Below are positions 20,283 to 30,033 of a DNA stretch of 64,000 nucleotides, one piece after another. The notes below the pieces were generated by a model that saw nothing but the letters and a program-made list of their open reading frames with translations, was not told the origin of the DNA and made no database searches. Origin of the DNA: Brevibacillus brevis NBRC 100599 (GTDB taxonomy: Bacteria; Bacillota; Bacilli; Brevibacillales; Brevibacillaceae); contig NC_012491.1 of assembly GCF_000010165.1 (NCBI RefSeq), positions 3,789,501-3,853,500 on the forward strand. Reading direction: 5' to 3'. Each line of letters begins with the position of its first letter. Position 1 is the first letter of the stretch. A program made the translations under genes and the position numbers.

Positions 20283-20873
20283 TTACTCGTCATCCATGCT
20301 GTTATGGTAGCTCGACATTTCAACTACCCGGAAGGTTGCGGTAAAGACCAGTTCACCTTGGACCTTCGTCTCTACGCGCACCTTGCATTCGTCGCCGTTA
20401 CGGCTTCTCACCACTGCTTTGGCAACCAGCTTTTCCCCTGTTCGTACAGGACGGACAAAGCGGATCCTCGCCGTAGCTGTCAACGCTACGTCTGCGTTAA
20501 TTACTGCTACTGCCAACGAGTTGGCCTGAGCAAATATATAATGCCCTCTGGCAATTTGTGTTTTGGAGAAAACGTGTTCTTCTTTTATTTCCAATACGGA
20601 AATAGCCTGTGAATCAAGCTGCAAATCAACCATTTCACCTATGATTTCATCGATGCCCAATGATTTTACAGGATCAAGACTTTTCTCTGCGACTGTCTTG
20701 ATACGTTCACGCAGCTCCGGTATCCCTAATTCCAGTCGGTCTAAACGTATGGTTTGAATACTGACATGAAATAACTCAGCCAGATCTTCGTCCGTCGCAA
20801 ATGGGTTATCCGCCAGATACTGCACCAAGCGAGACTGGCGATCTTTTTTTGGCAAGCGGGCGATGCCGAACAC
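20283..20873 (-). CDS. fapR: Fatty acid and phospholipid regulator FapR
   Basis: About 190-196 residues. It represses fatty-acid genes and is released by malonyl-CoA. It has an N-terminal helix-turn-helix with [20 protein letters not shown] and a C-terminal hot-dog-fold ligand domain with [20 protein letters not shown]. The start is unclear: GTG 20873 is almost on the AAGGGGG site, and a TTG six codons later is also possible. It is the first gene of the operon and has its own operator upstream. Confidence 0.96.
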   Translation of the reverse strand: MFGIARLPKKDRQSRLVQYLADNPFATDEDLAELFHVSIQTIRLDRLELGIPELRERIKTVAEKSLDPVKSLGIDEIIGEMVDLQLDSQAISVLEIKEEHVFSKTQIARGHYIFAQANSLAVAVINADVALTATARIRFVRPVRTGEKLVAKAVVRSRNGDECKVRVETKVQGELVFTATFRVVEMSSYHNSMDDE

Positions 20874-20920
20874 CCCCTTAAGCAGGATTCAGTTGTACTA
20901 TGTATGATTGCGATCTGTTT

Positions 20921-20937
20921 TTAATACCTGGTACCAA
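20921..20937. promoter_or_regulatory. FapR operator
   Basis: TTAATACCTGGTACCAA is a 17-base imperfect palindrome. It closely matches the known Bacillus FapR box TTAGTACCTGRTACTAA. It lies about 48 bases upstream of the fapR start, so it should autoregulate the operon through malonyl-CoA. A weak promoter (GTATTA, 17 bases, TACATA on the minus strand) overlaps it. Confidence 0.85.
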
Positions 20938-21000
20938 AACACAGTATAAGGGAGAAGATGTGGAATTACAAGTATGGATCGCGAAATTAGGTAGCCGTCC

Positions 21001-21969
21001 CTACCGATAAATGAGACGAATGATCTCCTCAATCCCCGGTTCTTTCATCTGGATGTCCAAAGGTTCACCCCACCCCGCCACTTCGGCAAGGATTCGCGGC
21101 GAAGAAATTTTTCCTTTGTCGAAGTAAATCGAAAGTACGTTCTCTGAAAGCTCCATCCGCTGGATTCCCTCTAGGTCGTAAAGCTTTTTGGGCGGTTGTC
21201 GAAATTCAATTCGTATGAGGCTTGGCAGCCCTATCTGTTGCCGCAATTCAGTCAAGCTCGTATCCATCATCTTTTTGCCATGATTAATCACGATAATCCG
21301 GTTGCAGAGTTGTTCAATATCGTCCATATCATGAGTCGTCAATAGAATGGTCTTCTTCTGGGTCTGATTCACTTCCTTCAAAAAAGCTCTGATGCGCGTC
21401 TTCGCAACCACATCCAACCCAATCGTAGGCTCGTCTAAAAACAGGACAGGAGGATCATGCAGCAGTGCCGCCGCTAAATCAGCTCTCATCCTTTGACCTA
21501 ACGACAACTTGCGCACAGGCGTATCAAGGAATTCATGGAGGTCCAGCAGTTCCTGATACACCTCCATCGATCGCTGATATAATTTGTCGTCAATCTTGTA
21601 CATCGCTTGCAAAATTTCGAAGGAATCTCTGACTGGCAAATCCCACCACAGCTGTGTTCGCTGCCCGAACACTACTCCGATCTGTGAGGCTACCTGAATT
21701 CTTTCCCGCTGTGGACTATATCCGCCTATTCGTATTTCCCCCTGACTGGGATGAAGAATTCCTGCCAGCATTTTGATTGTCGTCGATTTTCCTGCGCCAT
21801 TCGGCCCGATATATCCTACGAACTCGCCTCTGTCAATGGAAAAGGAGATATCATGGACGGCTTTGACTTCCCTTCGTTCACGAGAAAAGAGTGTTCGTAG
21901 AGAAGCAAAGCGCCCCTCTTTGGCTTGATTCAGGAAAAATGATTTTTCGATGTGCTTTGCTTCAATCAT
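21001..21969 (-). CDS. ABC-2 type exporter, ATP-binding protein
   Basis: 322 residues. Walker A is GYIGPNGAGKSTTIKML (about 53-69), the signature is KLSLGQRMRADLAAALL, Walker B is PPVLFLDEPTIGLD and the switch His is in LTTHDMDD. The long N-terminal insert and C-terminal extension are typical of ATPases paired with ABC2_membrane_6 (DUF990) permeases. It is the third gene of a three-gene operon. The substrate is unknown; relatives export viologens or other drugs. Confidence 0.9.
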   Translation of the reverse strand: MIEAKHIEKSFFLNQAKEGRFASLRTLFSRERREVKAVHDISFSIDRGEFVGYIGPNGAGKSTTIKMLAGILHPSQGEIRIGGYSPQRERIQVASQIGVVFGQRTQLWWDLPVRDSFEILQAMYKIDDKLYQRSMEVYQELLDLHEFLDTPVRKLSLGQRMRADLAAALLHDPPVLFLDEPTIGLDVVAKTRIRAFLKEVNQTQKKTILLTTHDMDDIEQLCNRIIVINHGKKMMDTSLTELRQQIGLPSLIRIEFRQPPKKLYDLEGIQRMELSENVLSIYFDKGKISSPRILAEVAGWGEPLDIQMKEPGIEEIIRLIYR

Positions 21970-21980
21970 GTTACCCCTCC

Positions 21981-22769
21981 TTAGCTCCCTGTACTATGGT
22001 AGTGTCGAATCCCGACATTCCACAGCATACGAGCGGAATAAAAAGCAAACGCTGCGGCTACCGGGGTGAGTATTGGATAAAACCATTCGCCCCCTTTGCC
22101 CAAAAGCGTCAACATTGGCAAATAATTCATGTACGCGATCGGTATCGCTGAGAAAAACAGCCATTTGAGCCAGTTTGGATAGAGCCCGATCGGATAATTG
22201 GAAGCATTGGCCGGCGCATAAATGGTAAAGGTCAGCATGTCTTTCATCTGATGCGTCCAAAAAGCGACCCCAGCCGTAGCAAGTCCAATCGAGAAATAAA
22301 TCACGCCGCCAGACAAAATAGCAACCGGTGAGAATAGCACCAACCCTATAATCGATTTTCCGTCCGCCGCAAGACCCGACAAGGAGATGACCAAAACAGA
22401 CACCCCTTGTACCAACCCTCCCACTCTCGACAAATCAAGATTGCGTGTCAATAGCAGAAGCAAAGGCGAAACAGGACGGATGAGCAATTGATCGAGCTCC
22501 CCTTGTACGATGTACTTCTCAAAGTCGTTAATTTCCGGGGCAAACAGCCGATACAAGGAGACAGATGCCGAGGAAATCCCGTAAAGCATCCCAACCTCGT
22601 AAATATTCCAGCCGACCACATCGTGAAATCGATACAAAATCGCAGAGAGAATAATAAAATCAAGCACCATAATCATTCCGGTCGTGGCAGCGCTCGTGAC
22701 AAAATTTATCTTGTATTGCATTTGCGAGCGAATGCTGGCCGCAATCAGTTTGCGATAGAGGGCAAACAT
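21981..22769 (-). CDS. ABC-2 family permease (DUF990-like)
   Basis: 262 residues with about six membrane segments, including long hydrophobic stretches near 20-45, 115-135 and 145-170. The segment FEKYIVQGELDQLLIRPVSP is the typical motif of the DUF990/ABC2_membrane_6 family. It lies 4 bases after the other permease gene and 11 bases before the ATPase, so the three likely form one transporter with two different permease subunits. Confidence 0.88.
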   Translation of the reverse strand: MFALYRKLIAASIRSQMQYKINFVTSAATTGMIMVLDFIILSAILYRFHDVVGWNIYEVGMLYGISSASVSLYRLFAPEINDFEKYIVQGELDQLLIRPVSPLLLLLTRNLDLSRVGGLVQGVSVLVISLSGLAADGKSIIGLVLFSPVAILSGGVIYFSIGLATAGVAFWTHQMKDMLTFTIYAPANASNYPIGLYPNWLKWLFFSAIPIAYMNYLPMLTLLGKGGEWFYPILTPVAAAFAFYSARMLWNVGIRHYHSTGS

Positions 22770-22773
22770 GTGG

Positions 22774-23553
22774 TTATCCTCCTTGAATTTCTAGCTTTCT
22801 TCTTGCCATATTCGTCACCAATAAAGCAACTGCCGTTAAAACGAGTGCCCAGCCGGCTTGTACAAGCATGCCATAAGGAGGTGCAAGCTCTAGCAAAGTC
22901 ATGACCGGATAATAAATCATTGCCGAAAAGGGCAAATAAGGCGCTACCTTTCCAATGACCCCGGGCATCAAGTCTATCGGAATCATTTGTCCGCCTAACC
23001 CAAAGATCAATGACAAAAGGATGAGGTGTACCCAGCGAATTTCTGTCGTCCAGAAGGAAGAAATGCCCGCGAGATAAAAGAGCAGCATGCCTATGTACGT
23101 TCCTAGTAGAAGCGAGAGGATAAACCAGAAGTAAGTAAACGGCTGGGAGGGAAAAAAGAAGCCCACCGCTAATCCTAGCAGCAAGCCAATCGGAACACTT
23201 CGGTAACAAGCGTTGTACAGAAGTCGCCCAAACTCCTGGCTGAGCATGTACCAGAGATAGTGAACAGGCTTGATCATATCCAGACTGACAGCCCCGCTTC
23301 TAACCGCGATTTGCACATTCAGACCTGGGGACAAAAATGTTGTCATCCAGAGAACACTTTGGCAAATCGCGATGTAAAACCCCATTGTTTTGACATCATA
23401 GGGGCCGTAAACTTGTTTTCCAGAAAGGACCCCTGTCCAAATGGCAATAAAAACAAGCCCAAAAATCGAGCTTGCGACATTGTTGACGACATGTGATAAA
23501 CGATACTGAAGATTTCGACGATAACTCTTGTGAATAATCCGCCAATAGACCAT
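22774..23553 (-). CDS. ABC-2 family permease (DUF990-like)
   Basis: 259 residues, about six membrane segments. The motif VQIAVRSGAVSLDMIKPVHY corresponds to the same loop as in the neighbouring permease. It is the first gene of the operon, with GAGGAGGG before the ATG and a sigma-A promoter upstream. The C-terminal end is short and basic (MARRKLEIQGG). Confidence 0.88.
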   Translation of the reverse strand: MVYWRIIHKSYRRNLQYRLSHVVNNVASSIFGLVFIAIWTGVLSGKQVYGPYDVKTMGFYIAICQSVLWMTTFLSPGLNVQIAVRSGAVSLDMIKPVHYLWYMLSQEFGRLLYNACYRSVPIGLLLGLAVGFFFPSQPFTYFWFILSLLLGTYIGMLLFYLAGISSFWTTEIRWVHLILLSLIFGLGGQMIPIDLMPGVIGKVAPYLPFSAMIYYPVMTLLELAPPYGMLVQAGWALVLTAVALLVTNMARRKLEIQGG

Positions 23554-23585
23554 AAAACCCTCCTCTTGGAAAAGTCAGGATTACC

Positions 23586-23614
23586 AGAATAGCAGGGGCC
23601 GTACTCAAATGCAA
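23586..23614 (-). promoter_or_regulatory. Promoter of the ABC-2 exporter operon
   Basis: Minus strand: TTGCAT (23609-23614), 17-base spacer, TATTCT (23586-23591), directly after the terminator of the upstream DeoR-type gene. Confidence 0.55.
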
Positions 23615-23650
23615 GAAAAAAGAAAGAGCCCTTCCCTTTTGAAGGACTCT
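23614..23650 (-). terminator. Terminator of the DeoR-type gene
   Basis: Minus strand: GAGTCCTTC-loop-GAAGGGCTC followed by TTTCTTTTTTC. Confidence 0.8.
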
Positions 23651-23736
23651 CCCTGATAAATCCATTTGCTGTCACGCTGGTCACCCATTCACGCCAGCCA
23701 AATGGAACTTATCCTCTTCTTTATGGATCAATAGCT

Positions 23737-24498
23737 TCATGTGGAAGCTACAATCACCTCTACATCGTTGGCGTGCAAGGCCTCAGCTATTTCCTTTTCA
23801 GGCAGCTTATCGGTCACGATAATATCGATCTGGTCAAAACCTGCAACGCGATACAGCATGCTTTTTCCAAACTTGGTATGGTCGGTGAGTATGATCACCT
23901 GATCGGCCCGCTTGATCATTTCTTTAATCAGAAAGCCGTGATCCTCCTGCGTGGACATGAGCCCTTCCTTTGTAAGACCGCATGCACCAACCAGTACTTT
24001 ATCGACATGAAAATCAGCGAGGTTTTGAATCACACGTGTACCGAGCACACATTGATCTTCTGCATGTACGTCTCCGCCCAATAGCTTGACAAGAACGCCT
24101 ACTTTTCGGGACATACTGGCGGCAGTCGCTAATGAATTCGTAATGATGACATGGTCGCGGGTCTGTAACGATTCCACTGCGAGCTGAACAGTTGTGGAAG
24201 CATCGAGTAGCATGTAATCGCCGTCTTTGATCAGACGAGCAGCCGCTGTCGCAATACTGCGCTTTCCTGTCAAATCAAGCTGCATTCGTTCCTGATGGGA
24301 GTAGTTCTTTTTGTTGAGGCTGGGCAGTACCGCTCCTCCCCTGGTCCGCAGGATTTGCCCCTGCTCCTCCAGCTTGACGATATCACGCCTCGCTGTGTCA
24401 CGGGAAACACCAAACTGCTCAACTACCTCCTGCACACTGATACGCTGGTGCTCCTGCAAATATGCAAGAATTGCAGCGAGCCTCTCCTCTTGAAACAC
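23737..24498 (-). CDS. DeoR-family transcriptional regulator
   Basis: 253 residues. The N-terminal winged helix-turn-helix ISVQEVVEQFGVSRDTARRD (about 19-38) with the following LEEQGQILRTRGGAV is a clear DeoR signature. The C-terminal DeoRC sugar-phosphate sensor domain contains LLDASTTVQLAVESL. DeoR proteins usually control adjacent sugar genes, but none are here: it stands alone between rpmF and an exporter operon, so its target is unknown. The start is GTG 24498. Confidence 0.9.
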   Translation of the reverse strand: MFQEERLAAILAYLQEHQRISVQEVVEQFGVSRDTARRDIVKLEEQGQILRTRGGAVLPSLNKKNYSHQERMQLDLTGKRSIATAAARLIKDGDYMLLDASTTVQLAVESLQTRDHVIITNSLATAASMSRKVGVLVKLLGGDVHAEDQCVLGTRVIQNLADFHVDKVLVGACGLTKEGLMSTQEDHGFLIKEMIKRADQVIILTDHTKFGKSMLYRVAGFDQIDIIVTDKLPEKEIAEALHANDVEVIVAST

Positions 24499-24603
24499 GA
24501 AGCCTCAACCCCATCCTTATCTTGCCTTCATTATAAGTCATTTAAGCAAAAGTTACAAGCGATAATAAGCATTTATAAGTAATCATAAGTAATAAGAAGG
24601 AAC

Positions 24604-24637
24604 AAAAAAAGCAAGGCGATTTCTCACCTTGCTTTCT
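24604..24637 (-). terminator. Terminator after rpmF
   Basis: Minus strand: AGCAAGG-loop-CCTTGCTTTTTTTG, just past the rpmF stop. Confidence 0.85.
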
Positions 24638-24649
24638 TAGCAGCGAATA

Positions 24650-24820
24650 TTACTTCGCTACTTTCACGCCTTTGTAGTGACCGCAGCTTGGGCAAACACG
24701 ATGCGCAAGCTTGTATTCGCTGCAATTATCGCATTTGATCATGCCTGGAATCTCTAATTTGAAGTGCGTACGACGCATTCTTTTACGGGTTTTGGAAGTT
24801 CTCCGTTGAGGTACTGCCAT
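24650..24820 (-). CDS. rpmF: Ribosomal protein bL32
   Basis: 56 residues from ATG 24820 ([19 protein letters not shown]), preceded by GGAGGTG. It has the zinc-ribbon pairs CDNC and CPSC, so this is a zinc-binding (C+) form. It follows yceD/ylbN, the standard order. The upstream in-frame start would add nine residues and lacks a good site. Confidence 0.97.
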   Translation of the reverse strand: MAVPQRRTSKTRKRMRRTHFKLEIPGMIKCDNCSEYKLAHRVCPSCGHYKGVKVAK

Positions 24821-24960
24821 CTTCCTTACACCTCCTTCAACTGACAAATGCTAAGAAGCTCTATTGGGTGGACAGTATAGGCAAAATGCTTATGCCATCC
24901 TTCAAAAATGAGACGCTGCCACGAATGGTCGGCGAATCATCTTGAATACGGTAAGAATAC

Positions 24961-25479
24961 TTATTTGCTGTCTTTGAAAAAGTCAGCCAACCCAGCCAAT
25001 CGCGGGTCAACACGCTCATTCTTGCAGCTGCATGCCACTTCATTACGGTTTACACCGCAAGTCGGGCACAGACCTTTACAATCCTCCTCGCAAAGCGGGA
25101 AGGTCGGCATAGCCAGTAAGAAATCCTCTTGAAGCAGTGAGTCCAACTCGATTTCATCGCCTTCCAGAGGAAGGATATCGCTGTCCTCATCATCTTGCAG
25201 GATCGGATCATCCGAAAGCGCAAATGTCTCAGAGAAATCTACTGTTGCCTGATCGACAAAAGGATTCAAGCATCTCGCGCAGACAAAATTCACATCTGCC
25301 TTCATGCTTCCTTTTACGTAATAGAGATTGCCCAGCTGTACGGCTTCACCACTCGCAGTCACAGGAGTAATCCCACGAATCTCATGATGGCGCTTCTTCA
25401 GCTCATCTGCATCCAGAGTTACCTGGAATGGCAACGGCTCTCCTTTTCGGTGCTCTAACTCTGCTAACTTAATGTTCAT
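24961..25479 (-). CDS. YceD/YlbN family protein (DUF177)
   Basis: 172 residues. It begins MNIKLAELEHRKGEPLPF. Cysteines in CARCLNPF, CEEDCKGLCPTCG and CSCKN suggest metal binding. The family always lies next to rpmF and is linked to rRNA or ribosome accumulation in plants and bacteria; exact function is unclear. The tail RVDPRLAGLADFF is typical. Confidence 0.93.
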   Translation of the reverse strand: MNIKLAELEHRKGEPLPFQVTLDADELKKRHHEIRGITPVTASGEAVQLGNLYYVKGSMKADVNFVCARCLNPFVDQATVDFSETFALSDDPILQDDEDSDILPLEGDEIELDSLLQEDFLLAMPTFPLCEEDCKGLCPTCGVNRNEVACSCKNERVDPRLAGLADFFKDSK

Positions 25480-25563
25480 AGCATTTCACCTCATGCACAA
25501 CAAAGATGATTATAGACCCTGCCCAAAGCTTTGTCAACCATTTTTGCTTGACAGCTAGTTTGC

Positions 25564-26631
25564 TCAGGTAGATTTCGGTTTTTGAGCATTCAAGTAGGTA
25601 ATCGCTTCTTCTACCGTCTTGATCGGAACCACTTTCATTGACGTTCCAATCCGCTTGGCAGTTGCTAACGCCTCCTCGTAATTGGAGCTCGTATCTGGCG
25701 TATCCTGTGGAGCAAAGAAGATCTCTGCACCCGCTTTGTCCGCTGCGATTACCTTTAAATTAATGCCACCGATCCTGCCTACTTTTCCGTCTAACGAAAT
25801 CGTGCCTGTTCCTGCAATTTTATAGCCTTTTGTCAAATCCGTCTCCGTATTTAACTGGTCATAAATCTCCAGCGTCATCATCAACCCCGCAGAAGGACCA
25901 CCAATCCCTTGAGAGGCAATGGTTACTTCTTTTGGAATGATGATTTCCTGTTTGTTGTCAGGGCGTACACCAATTCCAACTGACTTGGATTCAGGTAGTG
26001 GTTCCAAGGTTAACATCGTTTTGGCCTCTTGTCCATCTCTTGTGTACGTAATTTCGACTTGATCGCCTGCTTTTTTTGCAGAGAGGGCTGTCAGCAAATC
26101 TTTTGCCTCAGATGTGCGAACCCCGTCTACATACGTAATGACATCACCGATTCGCAATGTTTTATGGGCAGGGAAGCCTTCCAAGGTACCCATCACCCAC
26201 ACGCCCTGCTTTTCGATTTTCACTTCGAAACCAGCAAGACGGAATGCGACTGCCTCCGCAATTTTTTGTGAATTGTCCATGACTGCTTGTTCTCGACGGA
26301 TAAAATCTTCGCTGTCCTCGCCCTTGCTGACAACCAGTTCCTTGGGCAACAGCTCAACATCCTGCGCCATTTTTGCATACCAATACCACGGCAAATTCGC
26401 TTCGCCCATTCGAACTGTCGTTAGCATGAAGGAGCCGGTCTCGTCCTTCTTCCCGCCCTCCACTTGGATCATCGGCCCCAACTCAATCGCTGAACCCGGA
26501 CGACTCACGTAATAATTCGTCGGTACAAAAAAAGAAATACCCAACAAGACAAAAACCAAGGCAAGTATCCAGCTAAAGCCTCTGGTTCCTGAAGATCTTC
26601 GTCTGTTGGCATAAAGCTGTTCCTCACTCAT
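25564..26631 (-). CDS. ylbL: YlbL: membrane PDZ/Lon-type serine protease
   Basis: About 355 residues from ATG 26631 (MSEEQLYAN), which follows GGGAGG; it overlaps the stop of the patatin gene (ATGA). It has one N-terminal membrane segment (about 20-42), a PDZ domain (about 150-240, GVWVMGTLEGFPAHKTLRIGD) and a Lon-like protease domain with the catalytic Ser in GGPSAGLMMTLE and Lys in KVIAADKAGAEI. In B. subtilis YlbL clears the cell division inhibitor YneA; relatives (SepM) process pheromones. Confidence 0.94.
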   Translation of the reverse strand: MSEEQLYANRRRSSGTRGFSWILALVFVLLGISFFVPTNYYVSRPGSAIELGPMIQVEGGKKDETGSFMLTTVRMGEANLPWYWYAKMAQDVELLPKELVVSKGEDSEDFIRREQAVMDNSQKIAEAVAFRLAGFEVKIEKQGVWVMGTLEGFPAHKTLRIGDVITYVDGVRTSEAKDLLTALSAKKAGDQVEITYTRDGQEAKTMLTLEPLPESKSVGIGVRPDNKQEIIIPKEVTIASQGIGGPSAGLMMTLEIYDQLNTETDLTKGYKIAGTGTISLDGKVGRIGGINLKVIAADKAGAEIFFAPQDTPDTSSNYEEALATAKRIGTSMKVVPIKTVEEAITYLNAQKPKST

Positions 26632-27422
26632 TCTTGTGCCTCCCAATTTGCAATTCGTTCCTGAATGCGTTCGATATGTTCAGTACCCGCACGTTCGCCT
26701 AGCTCGATTATTTCTTCGACACCCGTGTATGCGATACTGCTATAGTGTCCAACATCCGGCCTGATTACGATGTCTGCCGCAATGATTCGATGTCGCAGAA
26801 TTTCCCTTTCCATGACATCAATGGTTTGGGCGATAACATCAAAAATACTTTTGACCTCCACCCGCGTATCGAATTGGGCGACATCTACCGCAATCACGAT
26901 ATCGGCACCCATTTCACGCAGCACTGTCACCGGTACACGATCAATGACTCCTCCGTCGACTAAAAGCCGCCCCCCTACTTTTTCAGGGACGAAGATGCCT
27001 GGAATGGATATGCTCGCTCTCACTGCTTGATCAATTGGGCCTTCCCGAAATACCACTCGCTCCCCTGTTTCAATATCCGTCGCCACAATGGCAAGCGGCT
27101 TGTTCAGCTCTTCCAAGCGCTTCCCGTGCGTTAACAGGCGAATCAATTGCTTGATCTTTTCCCCCGTAACAAAGCCCATGCTGGGTACAGTTAAATCGAG
27201 CCAATGCTTACGTTTTAAATTCATGGCAAGCTTTCCCATCATGCTCGGTTCAATCCCGTTGGCATAGACGGCCCCAATCAGACTGCCCATACTGGAGCCA
27301 GCCAGCATGTCAATCTGGATACCATGTGCTTCTAACGCATTCAATACACCAATATGTGCAAAACCGCGAGCACCCCCAGAACCCAGGGCTACACCCACGA
27401 TTGGTTTACGCTTTGTCTGCAT
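26628..27422 (-). CDS. ylbK: Patatin-like phospholipase (YlbK)
   Basis: 264 residues from ATG 27422 (MQTKRKPIVG), preceded by GGGAGGGG. It has the oxyanion motif GSGGARGFAHIG, the nucleophile in GSSMGSLIGAVY and the Asp in VDGGVIDRVPV, giving the Ser/Asp dyad of bacterial patatins. It is a likely lipid acyl hydrolase; substrate unknown. It overlaps ylbL, as in B. subtilis. Confidence 0.94.
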   Translation of the reverse strand: MQTKRKPIVGVALGSGGARGFAHIGVLNALEAHGIQIDMLAGSSMGSLIGAVYANGIEPSMMGKLAMNLKRKHWLDLTVPSMGFVTGEKIKQLIRLLTHGKRLEELNKPLAIVATDIETGERVVFREGPIDQAVRASISIPGIFVPEKVGGRLLVDGGVIDRVPVTVLREMGADIVIAVDVAQFDTRVEVKSIFDVIAQTIDVMEREILRHRIIAADIVIRPDVGHYSSIAYTGVEEIIELGERAGTEHIERIQERIANWEAQE

Positions 27423-27569
27423 GGAAAAACCCCTCCCTGTAACCAGCCTATGTGGTAAATCGCTGAACCTTTCACACTTAGGAGAGATTCGTCGACCAAG
27501 CTTACGCATAGTTCTCCCGCCTGCCACGTAGACATGTACTACTACTTTTCTTCGATTCAGGAGGAATCC

Positions 27570-28802
27570 ATGTCACGCCACTCACCCGTCCTTACCTTGT
27601 TGCTCGCCATCTCGACCGTTTTCATTGTTATTGCGTTGATTGCTTACTCGCAGATATCTTTTGAAGCTGCCGTACGCGGTCTAAAGATATGGTGGGAGGT
27701 AGTTTTTCCCTCTACCCTTCCCTTTATTGTGCTATCTGAGGTGTTGATGGGTCTGGGCGTCGTCCATTTCGTCGGCGTGTTACTGGAGCCATTGATGCGC
27801 CCACTGTTTAACGTTCCGGGCACTGGCGGATTCGTACTGGCTATGGGCTTCTCGTCCGGCTATCCGGTAGCCGCAAAGCTGACTACACGCCTGCGTCTGC
27901 AAGGCAATGTGACGAAGGCTGAGGGTGAACGTCTCGTCTCTTTTACAACAACAGGAGACCCCTTATTCGTCATGGGAGCAGTGGCAATCGGCTTTTTCCA
28001 CAGCGAGCAAATGGGCGTCATTTTAGCCCTGACTCATTACTTGTCAGCTGTACTCATGGGCGTAATCTATCGTTTTCATGCGCCTTTTGCGATTACTTCA
28101 GCCCCATTGGAGAAAAATTCACTTCCTCTTCCTTTACGGGCCTTGCAAGCGATGCATCGGGCACGTATCCGCGATCGTCGTCCGTTCGGAAAATTAATGG
28201 GAGAAGCCGTGCAATCCGCTCTGAATACACTGCTTATGATCGGTGGCTTCATCATTGTTTTCTCGGTATTAATCCAACTTTTCTCCACAATTCATCTGAC
28301 GCAAATCATCAGTACGCTTCTCTCGATTTTTCTCGGTCCCTTTGGTTTTCCACCAGCCTTCTCCCAAGCAATCGTGGCTGGATTGTTCGAAGTAACCCTT
28401 GGCGCACAGGCAGCGAGCATTGTGCCTAATGATGTTTCCTTGGTCTGGAAAGCAGCCATTGCCAGTGCGATATTGTCCTGGGGCGGTCTGAGTGTTCACG
28501 CACAGGTCGCAAGTATCTTGAGTGAAACGGATATTCGTGTCGCCCCTTACTTGATTGCCAGATCCCTGCATGCTTTGCTAGCTGCGATTTTGACCTTTGT
28601 CCTTTGGGGGCCACTTGCCACAGTCAGTTCCTGGTTCGCCGAGAAAGCCGTCCCTGTATTTGTGCATGCGAAAGCTGAGATTCCTGCGACGAGTTGGTGG
28701 GAGACCTTCCTATTATCAGGGGGACTCGCCATCGGCGTCGGTGCGATTCTGTTGTGTACCAGCCTGACCCTTTCGCACATGAACCGCAGCAAGACGCGAT
28801 AA
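27570..28802 (+). CDS. ylbJ: Sporulation integral membrane protein YlbJ
   Basis: 410 residues from ATG 27570 (MSRHSPVLTLL), preceded by AGGAGG. It has about eight membrane segments and nucleoside-recognition (Gate) type repeats; VVFPSTLPFIVLSEVLMG and GFSSGYPVAAKLTTRL are typical. In B. subtilis YlbJ is made in the mother cell under sigma-E and is required for spore cortex formation. It is transcribed divergently from ylbK and converges on coaD. Confidence 0.94.
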   Translation: MSRHSPVLTLLLAISTVFIVIALIAYSQISFEAAVRGLKIWWEVVFPSTLPFIVLSEVLMGLGVVHFVGVLLEPLMRPLFNVPGTGGFVLAMGFSSGYPVAAKLTTRLRLQGNVTKAEGERLVSFTTTGDPLFVMGAVAIGFFHSEQMGVILALTHYLSAVLMGVIYRFHAPFAITSAPLEKNSLPLPLRALQAMHRARIRDRRPFGKLMGEAVQSALNTLLMIGGFIIVFSVLIQLFSTIHLTQIISTLLSIFLGPFGFPPAFSQAIVAGLFEVTLGAQAASIVPNDVSLVWKAAIASAILSWGGLSVHAQVASILSETDIRVAPYLIARSLHALLAAILTFVLWGPLATVSSWFAEKAVPVFVHAKAEIPATSWWETFLLSGGLAIGVGAILLCTSLTLSHMNRSKTR

Positions 28803-28803
28803 T

Positions 28804-29289
<486 letters not shown>

Positions 29290-29330
29290 TTATCCTCCCT
29301 TCGTGCTCTTTTCGCACCTTGATGTAAAAG

Positions 29331-29897
29331 TTAGGCGTGTGGCTCCAAATCGTAATAATACACGGTAACGGCCGTATCCCCATACTTTGCCGCTCGATCC
29401 TTCACACAATGACCAATCGCATCCGGAAAGGAGTCTGCGATATCATGCTCAGCCACGATCCACGCTCCGTCTGCCAACATTCCCAGCTCCTGCAACATCT
29501 CGATTTCTTCTACGATCTTTTGCTGGGCGTATGGCGGGTCCAAAAAGACGAGGTCAAATTTTTGATTGCGGGTACTCAGTGTGCGAATAGCTCGCTCCGC
29601 ATCCATTCGATATAGCTCGGCATAATCGTCTAGCCTGCAAGTGCTGACGTTTTCCTTTACCACGGCAAATGCTTTTTGATCTCGCTCCACGAAAACAGCT
29701 CGATCCGCGCCCCTACTCAATGCCTCGATCCCGAGACCACCTGTTCCTGCGTATAGGTCCAATGCCCATCCGCCATCGAAATACGGGCCAATCATATTAA
29801 AAATCGATTCTTTGACTTTATCGGTTGTCGGTCTCGTTCCTTTTCCCGGAACAGCTGCCAACCGTCTTCCTCTGTGTTCTCCAGCGATGACTCGCAT
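29331..29897 (-). CDS. rsmD: 16S rRNA (guanine-966-N2)-methyltransferase
   Basis: 188 residues from ATG 29897 (MRVIAGEHRGRRL), properly spaced from AGGTGA; another ATG lies two codons upstream. SAM-binding motif DLYAGTGGLGIEALSRGA and catalytic DPPY in LVFLDPPYAQQ. It pairs with coaD as in most Firmicutes. Confidence 0.96.
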   Translation of the reverse strand: MRVIAGEHRGRRLAAVPGKGTRPTTDKVKESIFNMIGPYFDGGWALDLYAGTGGLGIEALSRGADRAVFVERDQKAFAVVKENVSTCRLDDYAELYRMDAERAIRTLSTRNQKFDLVFLDPPYAQQKIVEEIEMLQELGMLADGAWIVAEHDIADSFPDAIGHCVKDRAAKYGDTAVTVYYYDLEPHA

Positions 29898-30033
29898 ACT
29901 CATTTCACCTGTCTGCTTTCCTAATATGTATGTTTTAAGACGCGATTTTCTAAGACTGAGAATGATATCATACTATCACAACTGCATACACCCGTAAAAT
30001 TAGCAACTGGAAAAATTTATCGCAAGAAAGGTA

